Origin: Thermogemmatispora tikiterensis
GTDB lineage: Bacteria > Chloroflexota > Ktedonobacteria > Ktedonobacterales > Ktedonobacteraceae
Length of the DNA: 64,000 bases
Assembly: GCF_003268475.1 (NCBI RefSeq)
Contig: NZ_MCIF01000002.1
Location: forward strand, 1,589,074-1,653,073
Direction of reading: 5' to 3'
In this document: piece by piece, positions 53,343-63,197 of the stretch
How positions within the stretch are numbered: position 1 is the stretch's first letter
How the letters are laid out: each line of letters starts with the position of its first letter
The notes under the pieces: generated by a model
The model's input: only the letters and a program-made list of their open reading frames with translations
Told to the model about the DNA's origin: nothing
Database searches by the model: none
Program-made: the position numbers and the translations under genes

Positions 53343-55061
53343 ATGTCCGCACCGCGCAAGAGAACCTACTCCGTGGGCTTAGCCCTCACTCTTTTCTGTC
53401 TATTTGTTCTCCTGCTGACTGCCTGCGGCGGAGGAACACAAACGACCTCGCAGCAGAAAGCCCCAGCCAGCAAACAAGTCCTTGTCTATCCAGAAGCGGG
53501 GGTCAGCGACATCGCCACCTTCGACCCCGGCCTCTCCACCGATCTCTATTCGATTCAGGCTATCGACATGGTCTTCACCGGCCTGGTGCAGCTCGACAAC
53601 AATCTAACAGTTCAACCGCAGCTGGCCGCTTCCTGGCAGACCTCAGCAGACGGCCTGACCTGGACCTTCCATCTGAAACCCAATCTGAAGTTCAGCGATG
53701 GTACGCCTCTCACATCAGCTGACGTAGCCTACAGCATCGACCGGGCCTTGCAGCCGGCAGAGCACTCGACCACCGCCCCTATCTACCTGGCCCTGATCAA
53801 AGACTCTGACCTGCTGCAGAAAGGGAAGATTAAGACCATCATCGGCGACAGCATCCAGACCCCCGACCCCAATACGGTAGTCATCACCATTAAAAAGAAG
53901 GCCGCTTACTTCCTGGATGCCCTCACCTACTCCTGCTCCTACGTGGTGGAAAAGAAGCTGATTGACAAATACGGCAAGAACTGGACCGACCATCTTGACG
54001 AAGGCGGCGGCGCAGGCCCCTTCAAGGTGCAATCGTACCAGCATAGCAAGCAGATCGTCTTTGTTCCCAATCCTTACTACTACGGACCCAAGCCACAGTT
54101 GCAGAAGGTGATCTTCCCCTTCTATCAGAAGATTGATACTGCCTATCAGGCCTACCGCGCTGGCCAGGTTGACATAGCGGGCGTACCTAGCTCGTACGTT
54201 GATCAGGCGCGGAAAGGGAACGACTTCCACCTGGCCCCTCAGCTGTGGATCAACTACTACACCATGAACTATCTGGTCAAGCCTTTCGACAGCATCAACA
54301 TGCGCCGGGCCTTCGCCCTGGCCATCAACAAGGATGAAATTGTCCACGCTGTCTGGAAGGACATCTACATTGCCACGAACCATATCGTGCCCAAAGGGAT
54401 GCCAGGCTATGACCCGAACCTCAAAGGACCCGATGGCACCACCAGCACCGCCGGGAATCCCACAATGGCCAAGCAGTATCTGGAGGCCGGCCTCAAAGAT
54501 GAAGGGCTGACCAGCGTCTCTCAGCTTCCGCCGATCACTCTGACTTACCCAAGCGGCTCCGCCGATGCTGATCGAGAGGTTGCAGCCCTGGCCCAGATGT
54601 GGCAAAGGGTCCTTGGGATCACGGTCAAAGTCCACGCCGAGGACTTCAACAAGCTGCTGGACGATATTGTCGCCGCCACCAACAACCCGCATGGTCTGCA
54701 ATTCTGGGGCATTGCCTGGATCGCGGATTACCCCGATCCGCAGGACTGGCTCACGCTGCAATTCGACGCCGGAGTGCCGAACAACAACATGAACTATGGC
54801 CAGAACCATAGTCCCGACGCCGCTCAGCAGCAGGCCACCCAGAAGCTGATGGAGCAGGCCGACGCCATGCCCAACGGCCCAGCTCGCTACCAGGCCTACA
54901 ACCAGGCCGAGCAGCAGCTCGTCAATGACGTGGCCTGGCTGCCGATGGAACAGGTACAGGCTCCCTACGTGGTCAAAACCTATGTCCACGGCTTCTTCTA
55001 CAATCCTCAGCAGCTGATCCCACCCGACTACTGGTCCCAGATCTATATCACGCAACACTAG
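53343..55061 (+). CDS. Peptide/dipeptide-binding lipoprotein, paralogue 3 (SBP_bac_5)
   Basis: 572 residues from ATG 53343 (AGGAG site); the frame is open to 53301. The lipobox LLLTAC gives the lipid anchor. It is closest by eye to paralogue 2 (shared blocks such as PYYYGPKPQLQ and NYLVKPFDSINMRRAFALAI). It is the last binding protein before the permease genes. Three linked paralogues probably feed one transporter, each with its own ligand range. Confidence 0.93.
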   Translation: MSAPRKRTYSVGLALTLFCLFVLLLTACGGGTQTTSQQKAPASKQVLVYPEAGVSDIATFDPGLSTDLYSIQAIDMVFTGLVQLDNNLTVQPQLAASWQTSADGLTWTFHLKPNLKFSDGTPLTSADVAYSIDRALQPAEHSTTAPIYLALIKDSDLLQKGKIKTIIGDSIQTPDPNTVVITIKKKAAYFLDALTYSCSYVVEKKLIDKYGKNWTDHLDEGGGAGPFKVQSYQHSKQIVFVPNPYYYGPKPQLQKVIFPFYQKIDTAYQAYRAGQVDIAGVPSSYVDQARKGNDFHLAPQLWINYYTMNYLVKPFDSINMRRAFALAINKDEIVHAVWKDIYIATNHIVPKGMPGYDPNLKGPDGTTSTAGNPTMAKQYLEAGLKDEGLTSVSQLPPITLTYPSGSADADREVAALAQMWQRVLGITVKVHAEDFNKLLDDIVAATNNPHGLQFWGIAWIADYPDPQDWLTLQFDAGVPNNNMNYGQNHSPDAAQQQATQKLMEQADAMPNGPARYQAYNQAEQQLVNDVAWLPMEQVQAPYVVKTYVHGFFYNPQQLIPPDYWSQIYITQH

Positions 55062-55561
55062 TCTCACCTGAGCAGGACGAATTACCGGCTTAGGCTTGTT
55101 CCGGTAGCGCTGGTACCAGGAAGCAGCTCGCGAGGATTGGTTACTCAGCCAGTCAGCCAGGCGGCTCATCTGCTGCGTTGGCCCACCGAGCTGGCCGAGA
55201 GACGAATCCTTCACCACCAGAGCCTGGCGGAGCAGGAGCCAAAGGACTCCTCTCCCCAGGCTCTTCACCTTTTTCTCTCATTGCTATCCCCCTTACCTTG
55301 ACCTTACTCTGACTGCTCTTTATAATAGCCCCTGTCTGTTCGTCTGTCCGTTTTTCCTTCTTCATCAGCCTGCCTCCCTGCTTGATTCAGCCAGCAGCCA
55401 GGAACCACCGTCAGACCGGTCGCAGCAGGCCAGTGCAGCGCCAATTGAAGGCCACCAGCTCAGACAGCGAGCGAGTTGACGGTGGGAAGCTGTTCTACGC
55501 GCATGTGAACAACGCAGGCAGGCGAGCGTAATAATATGATGGCAGAAGCATAACCTCTAGC
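55062..55561. other. Intergenic stretch, nothing recognised
   Basis: About 500 bases between binding-protein gene 3 and the permease promoter. No convincing gene on either strand. Confidence 0.4.
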
Positions 55562-55590
55562 TTGACAAGCCTGATAGCGCTCCTTAAAAT
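55562..55590 (+). promoter_or_regulatory. Consensus promoter of the permease/ATPase genes
   Basis: Perfect TTGACA at 55562-55567, 17-base spacer, TAAAAT at 55585-55590. It leaves a leader of about 215 bases before the DppB-like gene, so the transporter core can be made separately from the binding proteins. Confidence 0.75.
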
Positions 55591-55748
55591 ATGGGACAAG
55601 ATCCGTCATGTAACGTCTGTTGTCCGCTACAGTCCAGATCCATCTATGAAAGGGTGCCATTTCATAGATCTTCCACCTCTAGCGGAACGTGACATGAGTA
55701 CACTTGTCCACGAAGGAGGCAAGAGGCAGAGGACAGCAGCGGAGATAG

Positions 55749-55769
55749 GGAGGCTTGAGATGAGCCTCC
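55749..55769 (+). repeat. Hairpin in the leader of the permease operon
   Basis: GGAGGCT, 7-base loop, AGCCTCC, then TTCTC, located 42 bases before the ATG of the DppB-like gene. It may be a weak attenuator or a translational control element. Confidence 0.4.
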
Positions 55770-55811
55770 TTCTCGTCAAGTGAGCGCTGACAGGACAGTA
55801 AGGGGCTTAGC

Positions 55812-56771
55812 ATGATACAGTTTCTGATCAAGCGCCTCATAGGCTTAGTCTTCGTGGTGATTGGAGTTACTTTCATCACCTTCATCATGGGCTACTTTGC
55901 CCCGGGCGATCCAATCCGCACCATGCTGGGTGAGCATTTCTCTCCCCAGCTCTACGCTCAGCTGAGGCATGCCTACGGACTGGACCTGCCCTGGTATGAG
56001 CAGTACTGGAACTTCCTCGTCCACCTGGCACATTTCGATTTCGGCTACTCGTTCAAGACGCAGGGGCGACCGGTTTGGGATATTCTCAAGGACGGCGTCC
56101 CTGTTTCTATGGAGCTGGCCCTCTGGGCCCTGGTCATCTATCTGCTCATCGGGGTTCCCGTGGGGATTATCTCCGCGCTCAAGGCCAATACCTGGGTGGA
56201 CACCCTCAACATGGGCATCATGCTGGTGCTCTATGCGATGCCCATCTTTGTCTTCTGCGTCCTGGTTCAGGTGTTGATCGTCTTCATCGACCAGGAAACA
56301 GGAGCGAACTGGCCAGTGGCAAACTGGGGTGAACCCTGGCACTACACCTGGACCGACATCCAGTTTAAGCTTGCGCCCGTGCTGGTCTTCGGGCTAGCCG
56401 GCGCTGCCTACTTTGCGCGTATCACTCGCACCAGTATGCTGGAAGTGATGCGCCAGGATTACATCCGTACGGCCCGAGCGAAAGGACTGCCCGAACGCCT
56501 TGTGATCTACCGACACGCGCTGCGCAACGCGCTCATTCCCTTGATCACCGTGACAGGCGTCACGCTGGGCTTCACAATTACGGGGGCCTTTCTCATCGAG
56601 AACATCTTTAACATCCCCGGTATCGGCACCATCACAGTCTCATCTGTGCTTGATCGCGACTACCCGGTCATCCAGGCGACTGCGGTACTGCTGGCCATCG
56701 GGGTCGTGCTGGGCAACTTGCTGGCGGATATTGCCTACACACTGGTCGATCCCCGCATTAAGCTCGAATAG
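55812..56771 (+). CDS. ABC peptide transporter permease, DppB-like
   Basis: 319 residues with six membrane spans and the C-terminal EAA-type loop (YIRTARAKGLPERLVIYRHALRNAL). It belongs to the BPD_transp_1 family of Dpp/Opp importers and forms the membrane pore with the DppC-like protein. It is the first gene of a four-gene set with spacing of 12, 34 and 25 bases, so a single operon is likely. Confidence 0.95.
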   Translation: MIQFLIKRLIGLVFVVIGVTFITFIMGYFAPGDPIRTMLGEHFSPQLYAQLRHAYGLDLPWYEQYWNFLVHLAHFDFGYSFKTQGRPVWDILKDGVPVSMELALWALVIYLLIGVPVGIISALKANTWVDTLNMGIMLVLYAMPIFVFCVLVQVLIVFIDQETGANWPVANWGEPWHYTWTDIQFKLAPVLVFGLAGAAYFARITRTSMLEVMRQDYIRTARAKGLPERLVIYRHALRNALIPLITVTGVTLGFTITGAFLIENIFNIPGIGTITVSSVLDRDYPVIQATAVLLAIGVVLGNLLADIAYTLVDPRIKLE

Positions 56772-56783
56772 GAGGCGTAGATA

Positions 56784-57878
56784 ATGGATATGCGCGATCG
56801 AGAGATTCAACCAGCCTCCCCCCTGATTGCCCCGGACACGAACCTGATGGTGCCCGCAGAGCCGGAACTTCTCGTCGAGACGCCAGGCGTGATACCGGAG
56901 ACCGAAGGGCCGAAAGAGCGCAAACCAGTCTCACCGCTGCGGGAGTCGTTGCGGCGCCTGCGTCGCGATACGCGCGCGATGGTCAGCCTGGGCGTGATCA
57001 TCTTTATGGTACTGTTGTCGCTGTTCGGGCCTTTCGTCTACCAGCACCTGGGAGGTATTTACGACAGCCCTGACAATGGGCCGATTCCGGCGACAGTCTA
57101 CCGCACCTTCTATCATCAGGAGCTGAGCCGCCAGGATGAGCTGCCATCGGCTCAGTATTGGCTGGGCACCGACGATCTGGGGCGCGATATTCTGGCGCGC
57201 CTGATGCAGGGCCTGCTCGTTTCTATCAGCGTGGCCGTCCTGGTGGAGGTCATCGACATCACGATGGGTATTCTGGTTGGCGTCCTGGCCGGCTACTTCG
57301 GGGGCTGGATCGATCAAGTTCTGGCTCGCCTGACGGATATCATCTTCGCCTTCCCGGGGTTGCTCTTCATCATCCTGCTCACCGGAATCTTCGGCACGTG
57401 GGCCGATACTACCCTGAGCAACGTTCCCATCGTTGGTCCTAATGGAAACGCCCGCCTGCTCCTGGTTTCAGCAGCCCTGGCCCTCGTCTCCTGGCCTCTG
57501 ATGGCTCGCCTTGTGCGTGGTCAAACACTTCAGATCAAGGAACAGCAGTTCATCGAAGCGGCCCGCACTGCCGGTAGCAGCAACTTCAAGATTATCTGGC
57601 GCCACATTATCCCCAACCTGTTCAGCATCGTTGTGGTGGCCGCCACTCTCGATATCTCCAACACCATCATCGGCGAGGCGAGTATCAGCCTGCTGGGTCT
57701 GGGCGTTCAGCAACCGGGTTCCAGCCTTGGCCTGATGATCTCCGAGGCCAGTAACGCGGTGGATACGCACCCCTGGGAGGTGCTGGTCCCCTCGTTGACG
57801 CTGGCTATCCTGGTACTGGCCTTCTCCTTCCTCGGCGACGGCCTGCGCGATGCCTTCGATCCTCGCACCAAAGACTAA
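56784..57878 (+). CDS. ABC peptide transporter permease, DppC-like
   Basis: 364 residues. A hydrophilic N-terminus of about 65 residues precedes the first span (VSLGVIIFMVLLSLFGPF). The extracytoplasmic segment with QYWLGTDDLGRDILARL is typical of DppC/OppC, and the EAA loop is QQFIEAARTAGSSNFKIIWRHI. It pairs with the DppB-like permease. The ribosome site is AGGAGG. Confidence 0.95.
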   Translation: MDMRDREIQPASPLIAPDTNLMVPAEPELLVETPGVIPETEGPKERKPVSPLRESLRRLRRDTRAMVSLGVIIFMVLLSLFGPFVYQHLGGIYDSPDNGPIPATVYRTFYHQELSRQDELPSAQYWLGTDDLGRDILARLMQGLLVSISVAVLVEVIDITMGILVGVLAGYFGGWIDQVLARLTDIIFAFPGLLFIILLTGIFGTWADTTLSNVPIVGPNGNARLLLVSAALALVSWPLMARLVRGQTLQIKEQQFIEAARTAGSSNFKIIWRHIIPNLFSIVVVAATLDISNTIIGEASISLLGLGVQQPGSSLGLMISEASNAVDTHPWEVLVPSLTLAILVLAFSFLGDGLRDAFDPRTKD

Positions 57879-57912
57879 GCAAGCGAACCATGCAAGAGCG
57901 GAGCATACACCC

Positions 57913-58890
57913 ATGCCAGAAAACCTGCTGGAAGTGAATAATCTCAAAACCTACTTCTTTACTCGCAGCGGCGTTGTCAAGGCCGTAGACGATGTCTCCT
58001 TCACCATGCGGCCTGGCGAGGCCCTGGGAGTGGTGGGCGAAAGTGGCAGCGGCAAGAGCGTGACCGCGCTCTCCATTATCCGTCTGGTCGCTTCACCGCC
58101 GGGTAAGATCGTTGGGGGTGAGATTCTCTTCAACGGCGAGAATATCCTGGAGAAGAATAACGACGAGATGACGGAGCTGCGTGGCAGTAAGATCTCGATG
58201 GTCTTCCAGGACCCGATGACCTCGCTCAATCCAGTCTTCACCATCGGCTATCAGATCGCCGAGACGGTCAAGCGCCACCGCAAGGGTATCTCGAACGACC
58301 AGGCCTGGCAGCGGGCAGTCGAGATGCTGGATCTGGTGCGCATTCCCGATGCACGCCGGCGAGCGAAGAGCTATCCCCACGAGTTCAGCGGCGGCATGCG
58401 TCAGCGCGTCATGATCGCTATCGCTCTGGCCTGCAATCCGCAACTGTTGATTGCCGACGAGCCAACCACCGCCCTTGATGTGACCATTCAGGCTCAGATT
58501 CTCGAACTGATGAAGGGCCTGGCCAAGGAGTTCGGCACGGCCCTGATGCTAATCACCCATGACTTGGGCGTGGTGGCCGGTACCTGCGAGCATGTGATCG
58601 TGATGTACGCTGGCCATATTGTAGAGTCGGCCCCAGTCCGGCAGATCTTCCAAACACCAGCTCACCCCTATACCATCGGACTCCTGCAATCGATCCCTCG
58701 CCTGGACGAGAAGCGTGGCACGCGCCTGACTCCCATCCCTGGGCAGCCCCCCGACCTCTCACGCGAGATTATCGGCTGCCCCTACGCCCCACGCTGCCCG
58801 CGGGTCCAGCCTCGCTGCCGTCAAGAACGGCCAGAGTTGAAACCGGTAGGCCGCGGTGAGCAGCTCGCCGCTTGCTTCTATCCAAGCTAG
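57913..58890 (+). CDS. ABC peptide transporter ATPase, DppD-like
   Basis: 325 residues from ATG 57913; upstream codons to 57850 overlap the previous gene and are less likely. Walker A GESGSGKS, signature FSGGMRQRV, Walker [12 protein letters not shown], and the oligopeptide-transport C-terminal extension with [14 protein letters not shown]. This Cys-rich tail is usual in DppD/OppD and may hold an iron-sulfur cluster. Confidence 0.95.
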   Translation: MPENLLEVNNLKTYFFTRSGVVKAVDDVSFTMRPGEALGVVGESGSGKSVTALSIIRLVASPPGKIVGGEILFNGENILEKNNDEMTELRGSKISMVFQDPMTSLNPVFTIGYQIAETVKRHRKGISNDQAWQRAVEMLDLVRIPDARRRAKSYPHEFSGGMRQRVMIAIALACNPQLLIADEPTTALDVTIQAQILELMKGLAKEFGTALMLITHDLGVVAGTCEHVIVMYAGHIVESAPVRQIFQTPAHPYTIGLLQSIPRLDEKRGTRLTPIPGQPPDLSREIIGCPYAPRCPRVQPRCRQERPELKPVGRGEQLAACFYPS

Positions 58891-58915
58891 CCAGGGAGAG
58901 AGAGAGAAAGACGCT

Positions 58916-59923
<1,008 letters not shown>

Positions 59924-60020
59924 GAAGGGCTGCCCCCTCGCTTTGCACCGCTCCCAGATCAGATTGCCAGCTCTGGCCTGATCGAGGGTGCGCAGCATAG
60001 GGAAGGAATTCAGCTAGAAA

Positions 60021-60050
60021 GCAGCGCCGCGGGCCAGCCTGCGGCGCTGC
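60021..60050 (+). terminator. Terminator-like 10-bp hairpin after the transporter operon
   Basis: GCAGCGCCGC and GCGGCGCTGC with a 10-base loop, followed by a short T-containing stretch (TTCTGTTC). The rest of 59924-60390 shows no gene. Confidence 0.55.
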
Positions 60051-60390
60051 TTCTGTTCATGTTGTCAACAGAACGGCCGGCCCTCGATAACCATCCTTCC
60101 ACCAACGACTGCCCTTCTGGTCAGAAGAGGTGGAAAAGAAAGGGTGCGCTGCCCCCTGTTCAGCCTATTTGCCAGGATCTGGAGGCAAAGGAGAAGCCAG
60201 ACGACTGCTGGCCGGAACCTCCACCAATTCCCACCGGGCACGCCCTCGCTCGTTCGTCCGCTCGCCAGCCGCCAGAGACGCAGAGGCTCGCCAGCAACTG
60301 TGGAAGGGGAAGATCTACCCAGGAGCAAGGCCGGAGAGAATCCTGCCGCCCCCCAGGAATCCGCCAGAGGTGAACGGCAGGCTCTCACTG

Positions 60391-60825
60391 TTAGTCCTGG
60401 TTACGCAGCTCCAGCTGCTTAATGCGCAAGAGAAGACGCAGACGGGCAGCGAGATGGCGTGCATCGACCGGCTTGACAACGTAGTCATCAGCGCCGGCGG
60501 CGAATCCAGCGATTTTATCCTGTACCGTCATCTGGGAGCTAAGAATCATTACAGGGAGATGGCGCAATGAAGACTGATCGCGCACGAAGCGACAGAGATC
60601 GAGACCATTCTCGTTGCCCAGCACAATCTCACAGATCAGCAGGTCGGGGGGCTCTTCGAGTAAGCAGCGACGAGCTTCTTCCAAAGAAGAGGCACAACGG
60701 ACAGTAAACATATGCTCCAGGGCTTGTTTAATGCGCCCCTGGGTATGTGGATCGTCATCAACGAAGAGCACCCGCGGCAATTGCGCTGTTCTTGGTTCAC
60801 GAGCCATGAGACGGATAGATAGCAT
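60391..60825 (-). CDS. Single-domain receiver protein with Glu at the phospho-acceptor site
   Basis: 144 residues; ATG 60825 or in-frame ATG 60807, neither with a good ribosome site. CheY fold: the acidic pocket is FVDDD (22-25) and the conserved Lys118 is in VVKPV, but the acceptor position in PPDLLICEIVLGNENG is Glu66 where Asp is expected. Glu cannot take the usual phosphate and often mimics the active state, so this may be a constitutive or pseudo-receiver. There is no output domain. The second receiver gene at 61136-61579 is canonical. Confidence 0.85.
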   Translation of the reverse strand: MLSIRLMAREPRTAQLPRVLFVDDDPHTQGRIKQALEHMFTVRCASSLEEARRCLLEEPPDLLICEIVLGNENGLDLCRFVRDQSSLRHLPVMILSSQMTVQDKIAGFAAGADDYVVKPVDARHLAARLRLLLRIKQLELRNQD

Positions 60826-61135
60826 CGTCGATCAGCACTTACAAGAAATAAGTGTTCAAGCAGCTAAATAAAACCGACATGGACAGAGGGAGACGGGAAG
60901 CAAGAGGCCTCTCCCGCGGCTGTCCCCTTGCTTCTCAACGAAGATGAGTGGACAGCCCTCTGCCAGCAAGACAAGCCTGACACAAAAGATCCTGGCCACC
61001 CACTTGAGCAAACGTGGTTCGGCTTAGACCTGTTGCTTGGTGGCGCATCTGGTCAAGAGCCATTGCAGCAGCATCCCTTAGCGAAGCAGAGTGGTTCGCG
61101 CACGGTCCCCATCGTGCTCAACCGACTCATCGTCC
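60826..61135. other. Intergenic stretch between the two receiver genes
   Basis: 310 bases without a convincing gene, promoter or strong hairpin. Confidence 0.35.
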
Positions 61136-61579
61136 TTATCGTTGTTGCTGTTGCTGCTGCTCACTCTGGCTGCGCATCAATTCATCCATGCGGCGCTGGC
61201 GGTCAGCGGGAGTCAGGCGCAGAACGCGCTCGATAGCCGCATTGAGGGCGCTAGGTTTAAAGGGCTTGGTCAGATACTCATCGACCCCGGAGAGAAGGCC
61301 CGTGAGCTGATCCTCCTCGCGCGTCATCGCACTGAGGATGATCATAGGAGTATCGGCAGTGCGTGCATCGCCCCGCAGGCAGCGCACTAGCTGGTAGCCA
61401 TCCATCCGAGGCATCTTCACATCGATGATGACGCAATCGGGGTGATGGGCATAGACCTGTTCCAGGCCCTGGACGCCGTCATAAGCGACGATGACCTCGT
61501 AGGAGCCCTGGAGATTCACGGCATATTTGATAAGCTCTACAATAGTAGGATTATCGTCGATGACCAGCACTTTCTTCAT
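61136..61579 (-). CDS. Single-domain response regulator (CheY-like receiver)
   Basis: 147 residues. Asp8 and Asp9 in VLVIDDN, phospho-acceptor Asp53 in VIIDVKMP, Ser/Thr and Lys105 in LTKPFKP are all present, so phosphotransfer should work. The C-terminal tail after residue 125 is charged and ends in a run of seven Gln, which is unusual. No output domain and no kinase nearby. A GGAAAAG ribosome site precedes the ATG. Confidence 0.92.
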   Translation of the reverse strand: MKKVLVIDDNPTIVELIKYAVNLQGSYEVIVAYDGVQGLEQVYAHHPDCVIIDVKMPRMDGYQLVRCLRGDARTADTPMIILSAMTREEDQLTGLLSGVDEYLTKPFKPSALNAAIERVLRLTPADRQRRMDELMRSQSEQQQQQQR

Positions 61580-61775
61580 CGTCTTTTCCGCCGTTTAAAG
61601 CCGTCTTGCTCAGGCACTGCACTTTATCTCTCCTCAACAGCAAAGACGACCCACCCCTTTGCATTGTAACACACCGGCCTGGCCTTGCCAACTGAGGCCC
61701 TCGGGAGTACTAGCCAGGCGGACGGTCAGGCGGCTGGCATCCCAGTCGGTCATCTTTTCCCCGCCTGTCCCCTTG

Positions 61776-61784
61776 TGGTACAAT
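61776..61784 (+). promoter_or_regulatory. Extended -10 promoter of the ThiF-like gene
   Basis: TGGTACAAT, about 95 bases before the ATG; no clear -35. Confidence 0.4.
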
Positions 61785-61876
61785 GAAGCAGATAGCAACG
61801 GGCTGCCGACAGCTTTGCCCTGGCGTGGCGCTGTCAGGCGGCTGTAGGATGCCCCATTCTGGGGAGGCCTCTGCTG

Positions 61877-62899
61877 ATGGTAGCTTTCGAGCGCTACTCG
61901 CGACAGACTCTCTTTGGTCCTATTGGACGCCAGGGTCAGGAACGCCTGCTTGCCTCCTCCGTGGCCATTATCGGCTGCGGCGCGCTCGGCACTATGCTTG
62001 CTAACCACCTTTGTCGCGCTGGTATCGGGCAAGTGACCATTGTCGACCGCGATTACGTTGAGCTGAGTAACCTGCAGCGGCAGATCCTCTTTGACGAAGA
62101 CGACGTTCAGGCCCATTTGCCCAAAGCGGTGGCTGCAGCCAGGAAACTGGAGCGTATCAACAGTGAGGTCAGGATCGAAGCCCTGGTTGCCGACCTCGAT
62201 GCCGAGGAGGTCGAGTCGTTGGTCCAGCGCGTAGATCTGGTGCTGGACGCCACCGATAACTTCGAAACGCGCTATCTGCTCAATGATGCCTGCGTGAAAC
62301 ACCGACGACCCTGGATCTACAGCGGGGTGATCGCCGCTCACGGGGTGACGATGAACATTCTCCCGGGCGAGACCGCCTGCTTGCGCTGTGTCTTCCCCGA
62401 GATGCCTCCCCCCGGCAGCACACCGACCTGCGATACTGCCGGGGTGCTCAATGGAATTGTGAGCATGATTAGCGGCATCGCAGCGACTGAGGCCCTTAAA
62501 ATCTTGCTTCAGAGTCCTCTGATCAGCCGGGCCTTGCTGGCCGCCGATCTCTGGGAGAATACGTTTGAGCGTCTGGAGTTGCCTCGTCAGCTCGATTGCC
62601 CGACCTGCTCCCTTGGACGCTTCGATTTCTTGAACGCCTCCTTCCAGAGCAGGACAACCGTGCTCTGTGGGCGCAACGCTGTTCAGATACGCAGCAGCCG
62701 CCGCGGAACTCCCGTCGATCTGGGGGCTCTGGCTCAGCGTCTAGAAGCGCTCGTTCCCGTCCAGCACAACGCCTACTTGCTGCGCTTCACTATCGATAGC
62801 TACGAGATGACGGTCTTCTCCGACGGACGCGCGATCATCAAGGGCACCGATAACGAGCAAGTTGCGCGCTCACTCTACGCCCGTTACATCGGTATGTGA
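61877..62899 (+). CDS. ThiF/MoeB/HesA-family adenylyltransferase
   Basis: 340 residues. The E1-like fold is clear: nucleotide loop GCGALG (33-38), then DRDYVELSNLQRQILF, then DATDNFETRYLLNDAC. The zinc site is CLRC (168-171) and CPTC (241-244); the catalytic-type Cys185 is in TCDTAGVL. It adenylates the C-terminal Gly-Gly of a sulfur-carrier protein (ThiS or MoaD). A C-terminal extension of about 90 residues follows, as in some MoeB/ThiF proteins with an added domain. No ThiS or MoaD gene lies in the window, so the pathway is not decided. Confidence 0.92.
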   Translation: MVAFERYSRQTLFGPIGRQGQERLLASSVAIIGCGALGTMLANHLCRAGIGQVTIVDRDYVELSNLQRQILFDEDDVQAHLPKAVAAARKLERINSEVRIEALVADLDAEEVESLVQRVDLVLDATDNFETRYLLNDACVKHRRPWIYSGVIAAHGVTMNILPGETACLRCVFPEMPPPGSTPTCDTAGVLNGIVSMISGIAATEALKILLQSPLISRALLAADLWENTFERLELPRQLDCPTCSLGRFDFLNASFQSRTTVLCGRNAVQIRSSRRGTPVDLGALAQRLEALVPVQHNAYLLRFTIDSYEMTVFSDGRAIIKGTDNEQVARSLYARYIGM

Positions 62900-62911
62900 C
62901 CGATTTCCGCG

Positions 62912-62942
62912 CCAGCCCGGCCCAGCCCGGCCCGGCCCGGCC
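62912..62942 (+). repeat. Short GC-rich tandem repeat
   Basis: Three near-copies of a 10-base unit (CAGCCCGGCC) just after the ThiF-like gene. Confidence 0.5.
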
Positions 62943-63007
62943 TGGGGAGGAGCGCCAGGTCTGCCAGCAGAGGCGGGCAGGTCCAGCCCCGCTGCCCAGC
63001 CGGGGTC

Positions 63008-63035
63008 TTGTCCCTCTCCCACTCTATGCTATAAT
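63008..63035 (+). promoter_or_regulatory. Promoter of metG
   Basis: TTGTCC at 63008-63013, 16-base spacer, TATAAT at 63030-63035, with a TGC extended -10. Leader of about 155 bases; no T-box motif was seen in it. Confidence 0.55.
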
Positions 63036-63197
63036 GAGGCACAATCCGCCTGGTGGTCTCTTCACTTCATCATCCGTTAGCGTCTTTCTGAGAGGCACAG
63101 CGCAACCAACAGCGCCAGCAAGCGAGCAAGCAATTCATAATCAAGGAGACAGAACGACTCGACTGACCTCCATCAGCAAGCAAGGGAGTCATGTTCT

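Noticed and set aside
53715..55268. Minus-strand 517-codon frame antisense to binding protein 3
   Set aside because: A long shadow caused by GC-rich codon use; the plus strand encodes an unmistakable SBP family 5 protein.
55562..55783. Plus-strand 73-codon frame in the permease leader
   Set aside because: It starts inside the promoter and has no ribosome site.
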